A stretch of 64,000 nucleotides of DNA. Source: Candidatus Neomicrothrix sp. UBA2974 (lineage in GTDB: Bacteria; Actinomycetota; Acidimicrobiia; Acidimicrobiales; MedAcidi-G1). The stretch lies in NCBI GenBank assembly GCA_002348705.1, contig DEAU01000012.1, forward strand, positions 700 to 64,699. Direction: 5' to 3'. Each line of letters opens with the position of its first letter. Within the stretch, counting starts at the first letter, position 1. A program made the position numbers and the translations under genes. Shown one piece after another: positions 27,342 through 36,849 of this stretch. The notes below the pieces were generated by a model. It was not told where the DNA came from and did not search any database. It worked only from the letters and a program-made list of their open reading frames with translations.

Positions 27342-28277
27342 ATGACCACGCCGCCCGCTCGGTCAACCGAGCCGGCGTCAACGGGCGCTGAGGGGATGAC
27401 GGATTTCGGTCGGTCGCCGATGACTCCCTTCGACTGGCTGCTATTGGCTACGGCCGGTGGCGTCTGGGGCTCTTCCTTCCTGTTTATGGACGTGGCGCTC
27501 CGGGCTGAGCATCCTGGTCTAGTGGCCTGGCTGCGTCCGGCACTCGGGCTTTGCTTCCTTGTCTGCTTGCCGTCGGCCCGCCGTCCCGTAGACCGGGCCG
27601 ACCGTCCTGTACTCGGCTTGTTGGGCCTGCTCTGGATGGCCATACCGCTGAGCCTCTTCCCACTCGCCCAGACTTGGATCGATTCATCGATTGCTGGGAT
27701 GTTGAATAGCGCGATGCCGGTAGCGACTCTGGCTGTAGGTTCGCTTTTTTTTGGGGTGTCCACCCATCGGGTTCAGGTTGCTGGAGTGGTGATTGGGATC
27801 CTCGGCATCGTCATGGTGGGGTTGCCGTCCGCGTCGGTGGAAGACACCGCCGCGCTGGGCGTCCTTCTGGTGGTTGCCGCGATTGTTTGCTACGGCCTGT
27901 CGGTCAATATCGCTGGCCCGCTCCAGCGCCGGTACGGATCGACAGCAGTTCTGCTTCGAGTCCTCGCTGTGGCCACGGTGGCTACCACGCCCTGGGGAGT
28001 CGTTGGTCTGGTCGACTCGAACTTCGCTTGGTCGGCGGTCTGGGCCAACCTGGCGGTGGGTTTTGGCGGAACCGGGGTGGCTTATGTCGCCGCGGCAACC
28101 CTTGTTGGGCGGATTGGTCCGGTTCGCATGTCAGCGGTCACTTACTTGATCCCCGTAGTGGCAGCCGTACTGGGGGTGGCGTTGCTCGGCGAGCGTCTAG
28201 GAGGCCTTGAAATCGGTGGTTTGGTTGTCCTTTTATTCGGCGCTTGGATGACGACCCGTTCGCCCACAAGGGACTGA
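27342..28277 (+). CDS. EamA/DMT superfamily transporter
   Basis: An integral membrane transporter of the drug/metabolite family, with about ten membrane helices in two EamA repeats. The N-terminal repeat begins PFDWLLLATAGGVWGSSFLFMDVAL, and the second begins near residue 170 (LLVVAAIVCYGLSVNIAGPL); the closing segment is YLIPVVAAVLGVALLGERLGGLEIGGLVVLLFGAW. ATGs at residues 19 and 27 of the longest frame are alternative starts. The substrate is unknown; metabolites or amino acids are usual for the family. Confidence 0.9.
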   Translation: MTTPPARSTEPASTGAEGMTDFGRSPMTPFDWLLLATAGGVWGSSFLFMDVALRAEHPGLVAWLRPALGLCFLVCLPSARRPVDRADRPVLGLLGLLWMAIPLSLFPLAQTWIDSSIAGMLNSAMPVATLAVGSLFFGVSTHRVQVAGVVIGILGIVMVGLPSASVEDTAALGVLLVVAAIVCYGLSVNIAGPLQRRYGSTAVLLRVLAVATVATTPWGVVGLVDSNFAWSAVWANLAVGFGGTGVAYVAAATLVGRIGPVRMSAVTYLIPVVAAVLGVALLGERLGGLEIGGLVVLLFGAWMTTRSPTRD

Positions 28278-28293
28278 CCAGGCAGAGCTCCGA

Positions 28294-29394
28294 CTAGATC
28301 CTTTCCTCAGAGCGGCGACGACTGGTTCCGGGGCCACTGAAATAGGAGCCGTACCCTGGATCGACCGGGTAGTGGAGGTCGGGTGGATCACAGGTTGCCG
28401 CATGCCACCAATCGAGTAGTCGGTCCTCGCGGTCGTAATCAAACGGGTCTTCCAGCACCGCCTCGTCCCGACTCTCCGGCTCCAGCGGGTTCTCGGCGAG
28501 CCAGCGAGCGGCAATGCCCACCGCGGTGCGTGCCGGGACCAGGTCTCGATAGCCGAGAAGATCGCGAGTGGCCGACAGATCGAGGACCCGGTGACCTGGT
28601 TCCTCTTGCATCATGAACGGGCGAGCGGGAAGCGCCAGATGCGAAGGCATGCCGACAATCTCCATCTCGTGGCCCAGTGCGGCGCACACCAACTTGATTC
28701 TTTGGCTGGTCGTCAGGGCTTCCTCATCGCCGACATTGAACGATCTTCCAGCCACCGATGGCGTATCGACGGCCAGTAACACTGTGTGGGCGGCATTTTC
28801 GCTGTACGAGCGAGTCTCGGCCATCAGGCCGCCCTCGGGGACGATTATTGACTCACGACGATCGAGGACTCGACGGACGATGCTCCACTCCAACGGGGCG
28901 ATCTGTCGGGGTCCGTAGACGAACGGGTACCGGAGGTGGATGGCCTCTGGCTGATAATCAAAAAGAATCTGCTCAGATCGGGCTACTCGATAGCTCTTTC
29001 CATCGTCGTCCTCGTTGGATAACGGTGCGTCCAAGCCAGTAGGAACCGGAAGACCGGCTGGTTCGAAGCGGGTCGGATCGAAGTAGCCGCGGTAGGCGGG
29101 TGCACCGCCTACCGACACGAACCGTCCACAACGGCCAGCCAGGTGTTCGGCGATAGAACGGAGGCGCCCATAGCAGACGACCACCACATCGAATGTTTGG
29201 TTCCCGAGCGCAGCAGCAACACCTTCTGACGAGAAGGGATCGCCGTGGAGATGCTCTACATGGGCAACCTCGTCGAGCTCGTGGCGGCCAGTGTGAAAAA
29301 CAGTGACCCGGTGACCTCGGCTCGCTAGTCCGTGCACGATCGAAGGACCGGTTGGGCCAGTGCCCCCGATTATGAGAGCCGTCGGCACTCCCAT
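28294..29394 (-). CDS. NAD-dependent epimerase/dehydratase family protein
   Basis: A 366-residue extended short-chain dehydrogenase/reductase. The nucleotide-binding motif is ALIIGGTGPTGPSIVHGLASRGHRV at the N-terminus, with SVGGAPAYRGYF following and YPFVYGPRQIAPLEW in place of a typical YxxxK catalytic pair; the YRVARSEQ segment may hold the tyrosine. The C-terminal third (AATCDPPDLHYPVDPGYG) is atypical and hydrophilic. It might act on sugar nucleotides or isoprenoids, but substrate is unknown. It is read leftwards and convergent with the EamA transporter gene. Confidence 0.8.
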   Translation of the reverse strand: MGVPTALIIGGTGPTGPSIVHGLASRGHRVTVFHTGRHELDEVAHVEHLHGDPFSSEGVAAALGNQTFDVVVVCYGRLRSIAEHLAGRCGRFVSVGGAPAYRGYFDPTRFEPAGLPVPTGLDAPLSNEDDDGKSYRVARSEQILFDYQPEAIHLRYPFVYGPRQIAPLEWSIVRRVLDRRESIIVPEGGLMAETRSYSENAAHTVLLAVDTPSVAGRSFNVGDEEALTTSQRIKLVCAALGHEMEIVGMPSHLALPARPFMMQEEPGHRVLDLSATRDLLGYRDLVPARTAVGIAARWLAENPLEPESRDEAVLEDPFDYDREDRLLDWWHAATCDPPDLHYPVDPGYGSYFSGPGTSRRRSEERI

Positions 29395-29469
29395 GGTGGC
29401 TATTGCCGGTCCTGAGCCGGCGTCGGCAGAGTTCTGCTGTCTCCCTGAAACAGGTTCATCCCGTTAACG

Positions 29470-30186
29470 CTACGGCCCGTGCGGAACTTCGAGGTGTGGC
29501 CGCAGGCCGTCTACGAGCCGACGGTAACCCTCATCGTTGGGGTGGATCCCGTCGATGTAGCAGTTGGGATCCAGATGGCCGTCGGTTCCGGAGAGGCTTT
29601 CGGTGTGATCAACGAAAGCTAGGCCCCTTTCGCCACAGATTCGGGCTAAAGCACTATTCAAGGGAGTGACGAGTGGGTTGTAGCGGTCTGTGCGTGGCAG
29701 TACCGATTGGATGACAACCTTGGCGTCTGGCGCAGCCTCGATTATCCGGTTGAGGATAAGTGATGCATTCCGAATGGTCCCGGCGTGCGGGATGCCAAGG
29801 GTCAGGTCGTTGGTGCCAATCATCATGACGACGGTCTGTGGTGGGCCGTCTAGAGAGTCGTCGAGGCGTTCAAGCAGGTCTTCTGTGGTGTCCCAGCCAA
29901 TTCCTCGGTTTCGTATCCGTAGTTTTTCAAAGGCGGCCGCCCAGTCAGCGTCGAAGGTGATGCTGTCACCAATGAACACTGTCTCTCCAGCTTGGATTGG
30001 GTAGGCCCGGTGCATGTTCCGGATGCGTTGTCGTTGTTTGGCAGCGAGGGCTCGCTTGATCCGCCGACTGCCCAGCTGGTGGTCAAAGGTCAGCCAGGCT
30101 AGGGCTAAACCAAGGAGTACCAGCCCGCCAAACGAAAACCCTCGGCGTCTCGAGGTACCAAAAATTGGGCGTCTGCGAGTTTTCAT
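29470..30186 (-). CDS. SGNH/GDSL-family hydrolase, membrane anchored
   Basis: A 238-residue esterase/lipase-like protein. An N-terminal Arg-rich stretch and a membrane helix (about 17-34) anchor it outside the cell. Blocks of the family are readable: block I FIGDSITF (Ser75), a block II-like GIGWDTTEDLL, block III MMIGTNDLTLG and block V IDGIHPNDEGYRRL with the catalytic Asp/His. The substrate is unknown; family members deacylate lipids or polysaccharides. It lies 75 bp upstream of the epimerase gene on the same strand. Confidence 0.88.
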   Translation of the reverse strand: MKTRRRPIFGTSRRRGFSFGGLVLLGLALAWLTFDHQLGSRRIKRALAAKQRQRIRNMHRAYPIQAGETVFIGDSITFDADWAAAFEKLRIRNRGIGWDTTEDLLERLDDSLDGPPQTVVMMIGTNDLTLGIPHAGTIRNASLILNRIIEAAPDAKVVIQSVLPRTDRYNPLVTPLNSALARICGERGLAFVDHTESLSGTDGHLDPNCYIDGIHPNDEGYRRLVDGLRPHLEVPHGP

Positions 30187-30354
30187 TGGTCTTCGGATTT
30201 TGGTTGAGAGTTAGCTTCGAGGGTTCTGTATCCCATCAGGCGGTTGCCGATGTGCAAATAGGTACCGGTGAACGCCGTTACATCATGGTGGCCGGACAGA
30301 CGCACCTAACCCATGCTTATCGGCAGCGGATCCTGATAATGATCGGGCGCAACA

Positions 30355-31275
30355 TCAAGAAGTCCTGTCGTGGCCCGAGGCGACCTCCACGTAAATGGGG
30401 TGAGCGCTGGGCACGGCAGTCTTCACGAGGCGCTCAACATTATCGATAGTGGCCGCCACGCCGGCGGTGTCTAGGGCAGGGTCGACGATTACCCGGGCGC
30501 CGACCAAGATCTGTTCCGGTCCGAGGTGTTGGGTGCGGAGGTGGACTAACTCGAGGACTCCGCTAGCTGAACTAACGGCCGAGGAGATAGCTACGAGGTT
30601 GGCTTCGTCGGCCGACTCACCGATTAGCAGGCTGTGCATTTCACGTGCCAATACGATGGCTATAGATCCGAGTAGTAGGCCGATGGAAATGGTGCCTACG
30701 CCGTCCCATCTGGGCTCGCCGGTTACCTCGGCTAGACCAATAGCGGCCAGAGCGAGCACCAGTCCGGCCATTGCTCCGACGTCTTCCAACAGCACTACCG
30801 GAAGTTCAGGGTTGCGTGAACGCAGGACAAACTGCCACCACGACTGGTTACCGCGGTAGGGGCGAGCTTCGACCACTGCGGTGCGCAGAGACCACGACTC
30901 CAGCAGGATTCCTGCTACCAGAATGACGGCCGCGACGCCTGCTCCATCGATCTCGTGCGGGTGGCGGACCTTTTCGATGCCCTCATAGATGGCGAACGCC
31001 GCACCGACAAAGAAGAGCACCAGAGCAACTACGAAAGACCAGAAGTAGCGCTCCCGGCCGTGCCCAAAAGGGTGATCTGGGGTGGGGTCGCGCCGGGCTC
31101 TTCTTCCACCGAGGAGCAAAAGCGCCTGGTTGGACGCGTCGGCCACCGAATGGATCGCCTCGGCGAGCATGGCCGACGACCGAGTGATGGTGAAGCCGAC
31201 GAACTTGGCCACGGCGATGCCGCTATTGGCGATCAAGGCGGCCAAGACAGCCTTCGTTCCTCCAGATGCTGCCAT
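30355..31275 (-). CDS. Cation diffusion facilitator family transporter
   Basis: Exports divalent metal ions such as Zn or Mn by proton antiport. The 306-residue protein has about six membrane helices; the metal site in helix 2 reads LAEAIHSVADASNQALLLLG, followed by RRARRDPTPDHPFGHGRERYFWSF, and the helix 5 metal region lies near VLLEDVGAMAGL. The C-terminal cytoplasmic domain (LVHLRTQHLGPEQILVGARVIVD) is the usual ferredoxin-like domain. Metal specificity is not readable. Confidence 0.93.
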   Translation of the reverse strand: MAASGGTKAVLAALIANSGIAVAKFVGFTITRSSAMLAEAIHSVADASNQALLLLGGRRARRDPTPDHPFGHGRERYFWSFVVALVLFFVGAAFAIYEGIEKVRHPHEIDGAGVAAVILVAGILLESWSLRTAVVEARPYRGNQSWWQFVLRSRNPELPVVLLEDVGAMAGLVLALAAIGLAEVTGEPRWDGVGTISIGLLLGSIAIVLAREMHSLLIGESADEANLVAISSAVSSASGVLELVHLRTQHLGPEQILVGARVIVDPALDTAGVAATIDNVERLVKTAVPSAHPIYVEVASGHDRTS

Positions 31276-31354
31276 CGTGGTTCCTTTTCAGTCGGGTGAG
31301 GCCGCCGAGTCCCGGATCGGCGTGACGGGATGACCGAGCGTAGTGTCGACGTCC

Positions 31355-31810
31355 ATGACCACCGTCTTTGACAGTCCGGATGACCTCGCTGCAGCGGTCG
31401 GAAACCACCTTGGCCATAGTGAGTGGGTAGAGGTCGATCAGACCCGGATCAACCAGTTTGCCGAAGCCACTGGCGACCACCAGTGGATCCATGTGGACTC
31501 CGAGCGGGCTGCGACTGGACCGTTCGGTGCCACGATTGCCCACGGATACCTGACCTTGTCGATGACCAACCAGTTCCTACCCGAGATTGTGCGGGTCGAG
31601 GGAATCTCAATGGGTATCAACTATGGAACTGAGAAGGTCCGGTTTCCGTCGCCCGTTTTGGTGGGCTCGAGAATCCGTGCGGGTGGGGAGTTGGTTTCGG
31701 TTGACGAGGTGGCGGGCGGAATTCAGACAGTCATCCGTCTGACTGTGGAGGTCGAGGGGTCGGATCGACCGGCCTGCGTTGTCGACAGCGTCAGTCGCTT
31801 TTTGCGTTGA
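31355..31810 (+). CDS. MaoC-family dehydratase
   Basis: A 151-residue single-hotdog hydratase acting on enoyl-CoA thioesters. The start is ATG 31355 (MTTVFDSPDDL); a GTG at 31343 is also possible. The hydratase-2 signature FAEATGDHQWIHVDSERAATGPFGATIAHGYLTLS carries the catalytic Asp and His. It is divergent from the CDF transporter gene and ends 80 bp before map. The acyl chain specificity is unknown. Confidence 0.92.
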   Translation: MTTVFDSPDDLAAAVGNHLGHSEWVEVDQTRINQFAEATGDHQWIHVDSERAATGPFGATIAHGYLTLSMTNQFLPEIVRVEGISMGINYGTEKVRFPSPVLVGSRIRAGGELVSVDEVAGGIQTVIRLTVEVEGSDRPACVVDSVSRFLR

Positions 31811-31889
31811 AGGATTGTTCCGCTAGTGGGGTGCTGGTATCACTTTTGTCAGCCTGTCGGGTCAGGGGACCACAGGTAGCATTCCCGAC

Positions 31890-32831
31890 GTGACCAAGCG
31901 AAAGCGTCGCCGCGAACCACTCGCCCAACGGTCCGAACCTCCGGTTCGGCCGGGCCTGCAGAGCTCAAGGCGAACAGTGCCAGCCAGAATCGGACGTCCA
32001 CCATATGCCGAGACCGGTGACCCGGGTCCTTCGACGTCGCCATTGGTGAGGACCCCTGATGAGGTGGAGCGGATGCGCCGTGCCGGAGCGGCGGCCGCTG
32101 AGATTCTCCTTGAGGTAGGGCCGGAGGTGTGCCCGGGCGTTACCACTGACCACATAGATGAGCTCGTGCATGAGGCCACTATCGCCCGGGGCGGATATCC
32201 GAGTCCTCTGAATTACCGCGGCTATCCAAAATCAGTGTGCACCTCGGTCAACGAGGTGATCTGCCACGGCATTCCGGACAGCCGACCGCTGGCCGACGGT
32301 GACATCATCAACGTGGATGTCACTATTTACCTAGATGGCGTCCATGGAGACACTTCGGTAACTTTCGCAGTCGGGGAGATTGCCGACGAGGATCGCCGTC
32401 TGGTGGTGGAGACATGGGTGGCTATGTGCGAGGGGATAACTGCCGTTGCCCCCGGCCAGCCAGTTCACGCCATCGGCCGATCCATCGAGCGGCATGCTCG
32501 GCGTCATGGACTCGGCGTAGTCCGCGAGTTCATCGGCCACGGAATCGGCACTGAGTTCCACAGCAGCCTCCAGATACCGCATTACTACGATCCGCGTGCG
32601 TCGACGATTCTCGAGGCAGGGATGACGTTCACTGTCGAACCCATGCTCACCCTCGGCGATCCGGCTTGTGGTATGTGGAATGACAACTGGACAGCGGTCA
32701 CTCTTGACGGTCGCCGAACCGCCCAGTTTGAACACACAGTGTTGGTTACTAAGGACGGGGTGGAGCTACTCACCGTGGCCTCCGACGGCACCATTCCGGC
32801 CGAGGCTTTTTCTGTGGCGACGCCTGCCTGA
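31890..32831 (+). CDS. map: Methionine aminopeptidase, type I
   Basis: Removes initiator methionine from nascent proteins. The 313-residue protein has an N-terminal extension of about 60 residues, common in actinobacterial MAPs. Metal ligands are visible: NVDVTIYLDGVHGDTSVTF (two Asp), VREFIGHGIGTEFHSSLQIPHY (His), FTVEPMLTLG (Glu) and AQFEHTVLVTKDGVELLT (Glu). The start is GTG 31890. It is separated from the MaoC gene by 79 bp and is convergent with the DUF3048 gene. Confidence 0.95.
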   Translation: MTKRKRRREPLAQRSEPPVRPGLQSSRRTVPARIGRPPYAETGDPGPSTSPLVRTPDEVERMRRAGAAAAEILLEVGPEVCPGVTTDHIDELVHEATIARGGYPSPLNYRGYPKSVCTSVNEVICHGIPDSRPLADGDIINVDVTIYLDGVHGDTSVTFAVGEIADEDRRLVVETWVAMCEGITAVAPGQPVHAIGRSIERHARRHGLGVVREFIGHGIGTEFHSSLQIPHYYDPRASTILEAGMTFTVEPMLTLGDPACGMWNDNWTAVTLDGRRTAQFEHTVLVTKDGVELLTVASDGTIPAEAFSVATPA

Positions 32832-32846
32832 CAGGCAGAGTTTCGC

Positions 32847-34463
32847 TCAGTTTCTGATTTCAGCAGTGCCGTTCTTGGCTAAGGCGACCCAGGTGTTGCC
32901 TGGTGACAGATGGATGGCTTCGCCATCGGCGATGAACGTCGCTGGCAGCGCCGAGTCGGGTCGATGCCAATGGCCGCGTATCACATGACCGTCAGTGAAT
33001 ACCCAAGCCTCACCCGATCCCTCGGTTATCGCCTCTGGCGACCGCAGATCGGCTGCCGACCAGCCGTAGGTGATGAACTGCACCACCACGTTGGTCGGTG
33101 AGATGCGTACCCCGTCGCTGTCGAAATGAGCCGTTCCATTGTGGGTTCGTATCCAGCCTGCGCCATCCCAGTCGTAGTCCACCTCGGTAAGGCCGAAGTC
33201 GATCGAGACGCCTGTGATCGCTTCCGCTGCTGAGTGGAGAACCTGACCGGGATAAAGGTAGATGAATGGCGCCGGTGGCACGTCGGTGCGGTCCTGGTGG
33301 TGTGCCCACAATCGGTCAGTGCCGGTGTACAGGTTGTGTGGAGCGCGTCGCGACTGGTCCCGCCAGTAGTCGTCTTCGTGGGTGTTGTAGCCGGCGTCTG
33401 TTAGAGGCGATTGTCGGAGGACGTTCCGTGTCCCCCAGTTGGCTCCTGAGTAGGCGAACAGGGGACGGTCAAAGCCGGCCAGGAGTGGCGGATCTGAGGT
33501 TCGAGCAGAGCGGACAGGACCGACAGTCTCGGCTGAGGAGGACTGGAAGACAGCCACCAGGCGGGTGACGCCGCCTTCGACGAGTTCCTCGTAGACAACG
33601 TCGGCTTGGTTAACGCCAGACTGCGGATGGGCTCGGGTGACGTTGTCGATCTTGATGGCGAGGGCCGGTCGGGCGACGTCCTCTCCCTGTGCTCCGGTCC
33701 ACTTCCGAGTGATGGCCATCTGCTCGTAGCGCAGGATCTCAGCTTCGAATTCGACTATTTCAGCCTCGGCGACGGCAATTAGGCTGCGAACCTCGCTGAT
33801 CTCGGCTCGAACTGCCGGCTTGGACTCCTCGATTTCGGCTCTCGACGCCAGCTCGGCCTCCCGGCGCTTGCCAGCGTCTTCGACGAGTGCGCGCAGGCCC
33901 ACCACTGATTCTGCAGTGAGTCGGAGCTCTGCGCGGACCAGATCAATACGGCGTTGAGCCTCCTCAATCACGGAGTCATACAGCATGCGATCGCGAACGT
34001 TGTCAAGGCCGCCTTCAACTAGTTGGGCCGATTGGGTCAGGACGTCGTTGATCCGCTCGTCGTTACGAACGTACGCGTCGACCGCCATAGTTTGTCGCAG
34101 CGCAGCCGGTGCCTCTCGGGAAGCTAGGACCTCTATGAAGCGATCGGCTACTAGTTCGATTCGGATTGGAAGGAGGTCGAGTTCGTAGTCCTCTATGCCG
34201 ATGCGACCGTCGGCCTCGCTGATTTGGCGATCCAGTTCGACGAGGCGGTCTTCCAGTTCGGTGATCTTGGCGTGCCCGTTGGCGATGATTGACCGCCGTT
34301 CGGAGATTTCTGAGCGGATAGAGGAGATCTCCCCGTCGTAGGGACCAGCCTGGGCCGGAAAGACGCCTGCCGCCAATAATCCGACTACTCCGATGGCTAC
34401 CGTCGCGACGATTGGGCGTCGGGCGCGTGGGCAGAGCACATTGCTAATCGTAGGGTTCGTCAC
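32847..34463 (-). CDS. Secreted coiled-coil protein with DUF3048 domain
   Basis: A 538-residue exported or membrane-anchored protein of unknown function. A hydrophobic signal (about 17-40, IVATVAIGVVGLLAAGVFPAQAG) is followed by a long heptad-rich coiled coil (about 45-250, with ISEADGRIG and IVEFEAEILRYEQM). The DUF3048 domain follows (about 263-538): ALAIKIDNVTRAHPQSGVNQADVVYEELVEGGVTR, then GPVRSARTSDPPLLAGFDRP. YerB-like proteins have this domain. The coiled coil plus DUF3048 layout suggests envelope work, which is inference. It is separated from mutM by a strong hairpin. Confidence 0.9.
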   Translation of the reverse strand: MTNPTISNVLCPRARRPIVATVAIGVVGLLAAGVFPAQAGPYDGEISSIRSEISERRSIIANGHAKITELEDRLVELDRQISEADGRIGIEDYELDLLPIRIELVADRFIEVLASREAPAALRQTMAVDAYVRNDERINDVLTQSAQLVEGGLDNVRDRMLYDSVIEEAQRRIDLVRAELRLTAESVVGLRALVEDAGKRREAELASRAEIEESKPAVRAEISEVRSLIAVAEAEIVEFEAEILRYEQMAITRKWTGAQGEDVARPALAIKIDNVTRAHPQSGVNQADVVYEELVEGGVTRLVAVFQSSSAETVGPVRSARTSDPPLLAGFDRPLFAYSGANWGTRNVLRQSPLTDAGYNTHEDDYWRDQSRRAPHNLYTGTDRLWAHHQDRTDVPPAPFIYLYPGQVLHSAAEAITGVSIDFGLTEVDYDWDGAGWIRTHNGTAHFDSDGVRISPTNVVVQFITYGWSAADLRSPEAITEGSGEAWVFTDGHVIRGHWHRPDSALPATFIADGEAIHLSPGNTWVALAKNGTAEIRN

Positions 34464-34517
34464 TCTGGTGGACGGGGCACCCTCGCTTCTCTCCAGTTGA
34501 GGCTCCGAGGTGGTTCT

Positions 34518-34545
34518 AGGCGCTGACTGTATTCAGTCAGCGCCT
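34518..34545 (-). terminator. 12-bp hairpin at the mutM 3' end
   Basis: A perfect 12-bp stem (34518-34529 with 34534-34545) and a TATT loop overlap the mutM stop codon (34537-34539). There is no real U-tract, so it would be a U-less actinobacterial-type terminator or a transcript stabiliser. Confidence 0.6.
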
Positions 34546-35364
34546 TTGGCATATGACGCACCTTGTGGTGGTTCGCTGATCAAAGATCTGAACCACTAAC
34601 TGTGACCCACAGCGTCGACAGGGCAGTCCTCCTCGTCCGTAGCAGTCCAGCCGTTTCTGGTTGCGGCCCGTATCTCCGTCCGGTTTCCGGTAGTCCCTAA
34701 GCGTGGTTCCGCCGTGTTGCAGCGACTCGGACAGCACTTCGCGGAGGTGTTCCAGGAGGCGGTCGGCTCGTTCGAGTCCGACCCGCCGAGTTCCGGGGTG
34801 GATACGGGCCCGCCAGAGTGCCTCGTCGGCGTAAATATTGCCGATACCAGCGATGGGTCGCTGCGACAGGAGCTGGGTCTTGATCCGCCTGCGACTCTTG
34901 GTCAACGAGCTGTGGAACACTGCGGCATCAAGGGCAGGGTCAAAGGGTTCCGGTCCCAGTCGATGCAGGGTTGGTAGAGACCGGTAGTCATTAGCCGGGA
35001 CGACGGCTATGCGGCCGAACCGTCGGACATCCCGGAACCAGAGGTGGCGGCCATCAGCGAGTGTCCACGAGGCACGCTGATAGGGATCATCGGGAAGAGA
35101 GTCGTTTACGTAGAGTGCGCCAGTCATTCCGAGATGGACTACGAGTTGTCGTTCAGAGTACCCACCTTTGTCGTCGACGGAGTTGGTCAGGGCGAAGAGC
35201 AGATACTTGCCCCGCCTCTCAAGGCAGCGGATTCGATAGCCGGTGGCGTCACTGGCTTCGGCGAATTTTGGAGAGGGATGGGCTCGTCCGCTGATGATGG
35301 TGGAACCGACGACCATTGGTTCGAGTTGGCAGCGGACCGTTTCGACCTCGGGAAGCTCTGGCAC
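34537..35364 (-). CDS. mutM: Formamidopyrimidine-DNA glycosylase (Fpg/MutM)
   Basis: Base-excision repair glycosylase and lyase for 8-oxoguanine and formamidopyrimidines. The 275-residue protein begins MPELPEVETVRCQLEP with catalytic Pro2 and Glu3, has ERRGKYLLFAL with the conserved Lys, AGIGNIYADEALWRARIHP, and a C-terminal zinc finger with CRRC and CVIC cysteine pairs. It is divergent from the ParA gene. Confidence 0.95.
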   Translation of the reverse strand: MPELPEVETVRCQLEPMVVGSTIISGRAHPSPKFAEASDATGYRIRCLERRGKYLLFALTNSVDDKGGYSERQLVVHLGMTGALYVNDSLPDDPYQRASWTLADGRHLWFRDVRRFGRIAVVPANDYRSLPTLHRLGPEPFDPALDAAVFHSSLTKSRRRIKTQLLSQRPIAGIGNIYADEALWRARIHPGTRRVGLERADRLLEHLREVLSESLQHGGTTLRDYRKPDGDTGRNQKRLDCYGRGGLPCRRCGSQLVVQIFDQRTTTRCVICQRR

Positions 35365-35442
35365 CGATCTACGGTATCGGTGGACTACTGGAGATCAGAA
35401 TCGCACCCCGGGTGAAGGCGGACGGTGGGTTAGGTTGCCCAT

Positions 35443-36285
35443 ATGGTTGCGGTGGCCGTTGTGAACCAGAAGGGCGGGGTGGGAAAGACCACGGTAGTCC
35501 TCGGTCTTGCCTCAGCGGCTTCGGCGCGGGGAACTCAGGTTTTGGTAGTCGACTTGGATCCGCAAGGCAACGCCACTACCGGCCTTGGCGTGTTCGAGCC
35601 GGGTCCAGGCGTCGACGAGGTACTAGCCGTTGAGAGTCCCGGAGGGTTGGCCGCCATCGTAGAAGACAGTGCTTGGCCTGTTGACGTCGGACCACCACCT
35701 CGGTTGGCAGCCTCCTCGCCAAGCCTCGCTGTTCGCGAACCGCAACTCGCGACCGACCCGCTTGGGGCCCAGGACCGGTTGGCAATGGCGATGCGTGGTG
35801 GGATGATCACAAATGAGGGAAGCGTCCAGGAAGCTGATTTGCCGTTGGTCCTTATCGATTGCCCGCCGTCGCTGGGACTGTTGACTGTCAACGCTTTGTT
35901 CGCCGCTGACTCGGTCTTACTGGTGACGGAGCCCGGAGCCTGGGCAGTCGACGGGGTAGGTCGCATGATTCAAACCATTGAACGGATCCGAATGCGTCGC
36001 TCTAATGGACTTCCAGAGGAGATGGGAATCGCCGTCAATCGTCTGGGTCGGACCCGTGACGGCCGGTACTGGGACCAACAACTCCGCGCCGCGTATCCGG
36101 ATCGTTGCCTGCCGCCTGTCCATCTTCGGGCGGCTGTATCTGAGGCTGCCGCCCAGTCGCTGCCCATCCACGGCCTAGGTCGCCGGCCAGGAGTGGCCGA
36201 GGCATCTGCCGAATTCGACGCTCTTCTGGACCGGATACTTCCTTCGGTGGCTGAGACCAACATTTCGCATGACAGGAGCGCCTGA
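35443..36285 (+). CDS. ParA-family ATPase
   Basis: A 280-residue MinD/ParA-type ATPase with a deviant Walker A, NQKGGVGKTT at residues 8-17, switch I DLDPQGNATTGLG and Walker B region VLIDCPPSLGLLTVNAL. Such proteins position chromosomes, plasmids or cytoplasmic cargo. No parB follows; instead a small membrane-anchored protein overlaps its stop by one base. This argues against the main chromosome parAB pair and for an orphan positioning system. The cargo is unknown. Confidence 0.9.
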   Translation: MVAVAVVNQKGGVGKTTVVLGLASAASARGTQVLVVDLDPQGNATTGLGVFEPGPGVDEVLAVESPGGLAAIVEDSAWPVDVGPPPRLAASSPSLAVREPQLATDPLGAQDRLAMAMRGGMITNEGSVQEADLPLVLIDCPPSLGLLTVNALFAADSVLLVTEPGAWAVDGVGRMIQTIERIRMRRSNGLPEEMGIAVNRLGRTRDGRYWDQQLRAAYPDRCLPPVHLRAAVSEAAAQSLPIHGLGRRPGVAEASAEFDALLDRILPSVAETNISHDRSA

Positions 36286-36614
36286 TGGCTGGCTACGACC
36301 CACAATCCCGACGACCACGACCCTCGCTGCCCACTGACATCCCGGTTGACGGCTTGCTTGACGCTGAGGTTGGTAAAGCAGATGTCTTGTCCGGCAATTC
36401 GATCGGCGGGGGCGATCCGGCAGAAGAGATGCCCACCGATAGCGGTCGGACTGCCAGTGAAGGGTCCGATAGCGGCCTGCAGCCCTTTGAGGCACCACCC
36501 ATCGAAATGACTGATGAGCGCGCGGACCTCCTTCACCGGCTTGGTTTGTTGGCTGCAGTCGCTGCCCTCGTTGCAGTACTGATGCTCTGGCGGCGCCGTC
36601 GACGGGATGGCTGA
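36285..36614 (+). CDS. Small C-terminally membrane-anchored protein, ParA partner candidate
   Basis: A 109-residue protein not recognised as a known family. Residues 1-80 are acidic, Gly/Ser/Asp rich and probably unstructured; residues 83-102 form one membrane helix (LLHRLGLLAAVAALVAVLML), closed by WRRRRRDG. Its ATG overlaps the parA-like stop (TGATG), so it is translationally coupled to the ATPase and is a good partner candidate. It has no ParB-like DNA-binding motif. The role is inference from position only. Confidence 0.6.
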   Translation: MAGYDPQSRRPRPSLPTDIPVDGLLDAEVGKADVLSGNSIGGGDPAEEMPTDSGRTASEGSDSGLQPFEAPPIEMTDERADLLHRLGLLAAVAALVAVLMLWRRRRRDG

Positions 36615-36849
36615 GGTCTCTAGCGGGCGAGCGGCGTCCGATCTGGCTGAGCTCAATCCGGCAGCCGAGTCGGTGTTCAGTGGAACTTTCTAGGCCGAAG
36701 CGCATCCAACTTCTCGACGTCGAATGCCGAGAGATGTTCAGCACAATGGAGGATTTATATCTGGTGATTACGGACGCGGCCGACTAGACCAGGTCCGGTT
36801 CTTTCGAAGTCGGAGCCATTAGGTGCTGGCAGGGGTTTGTGACACGAGG

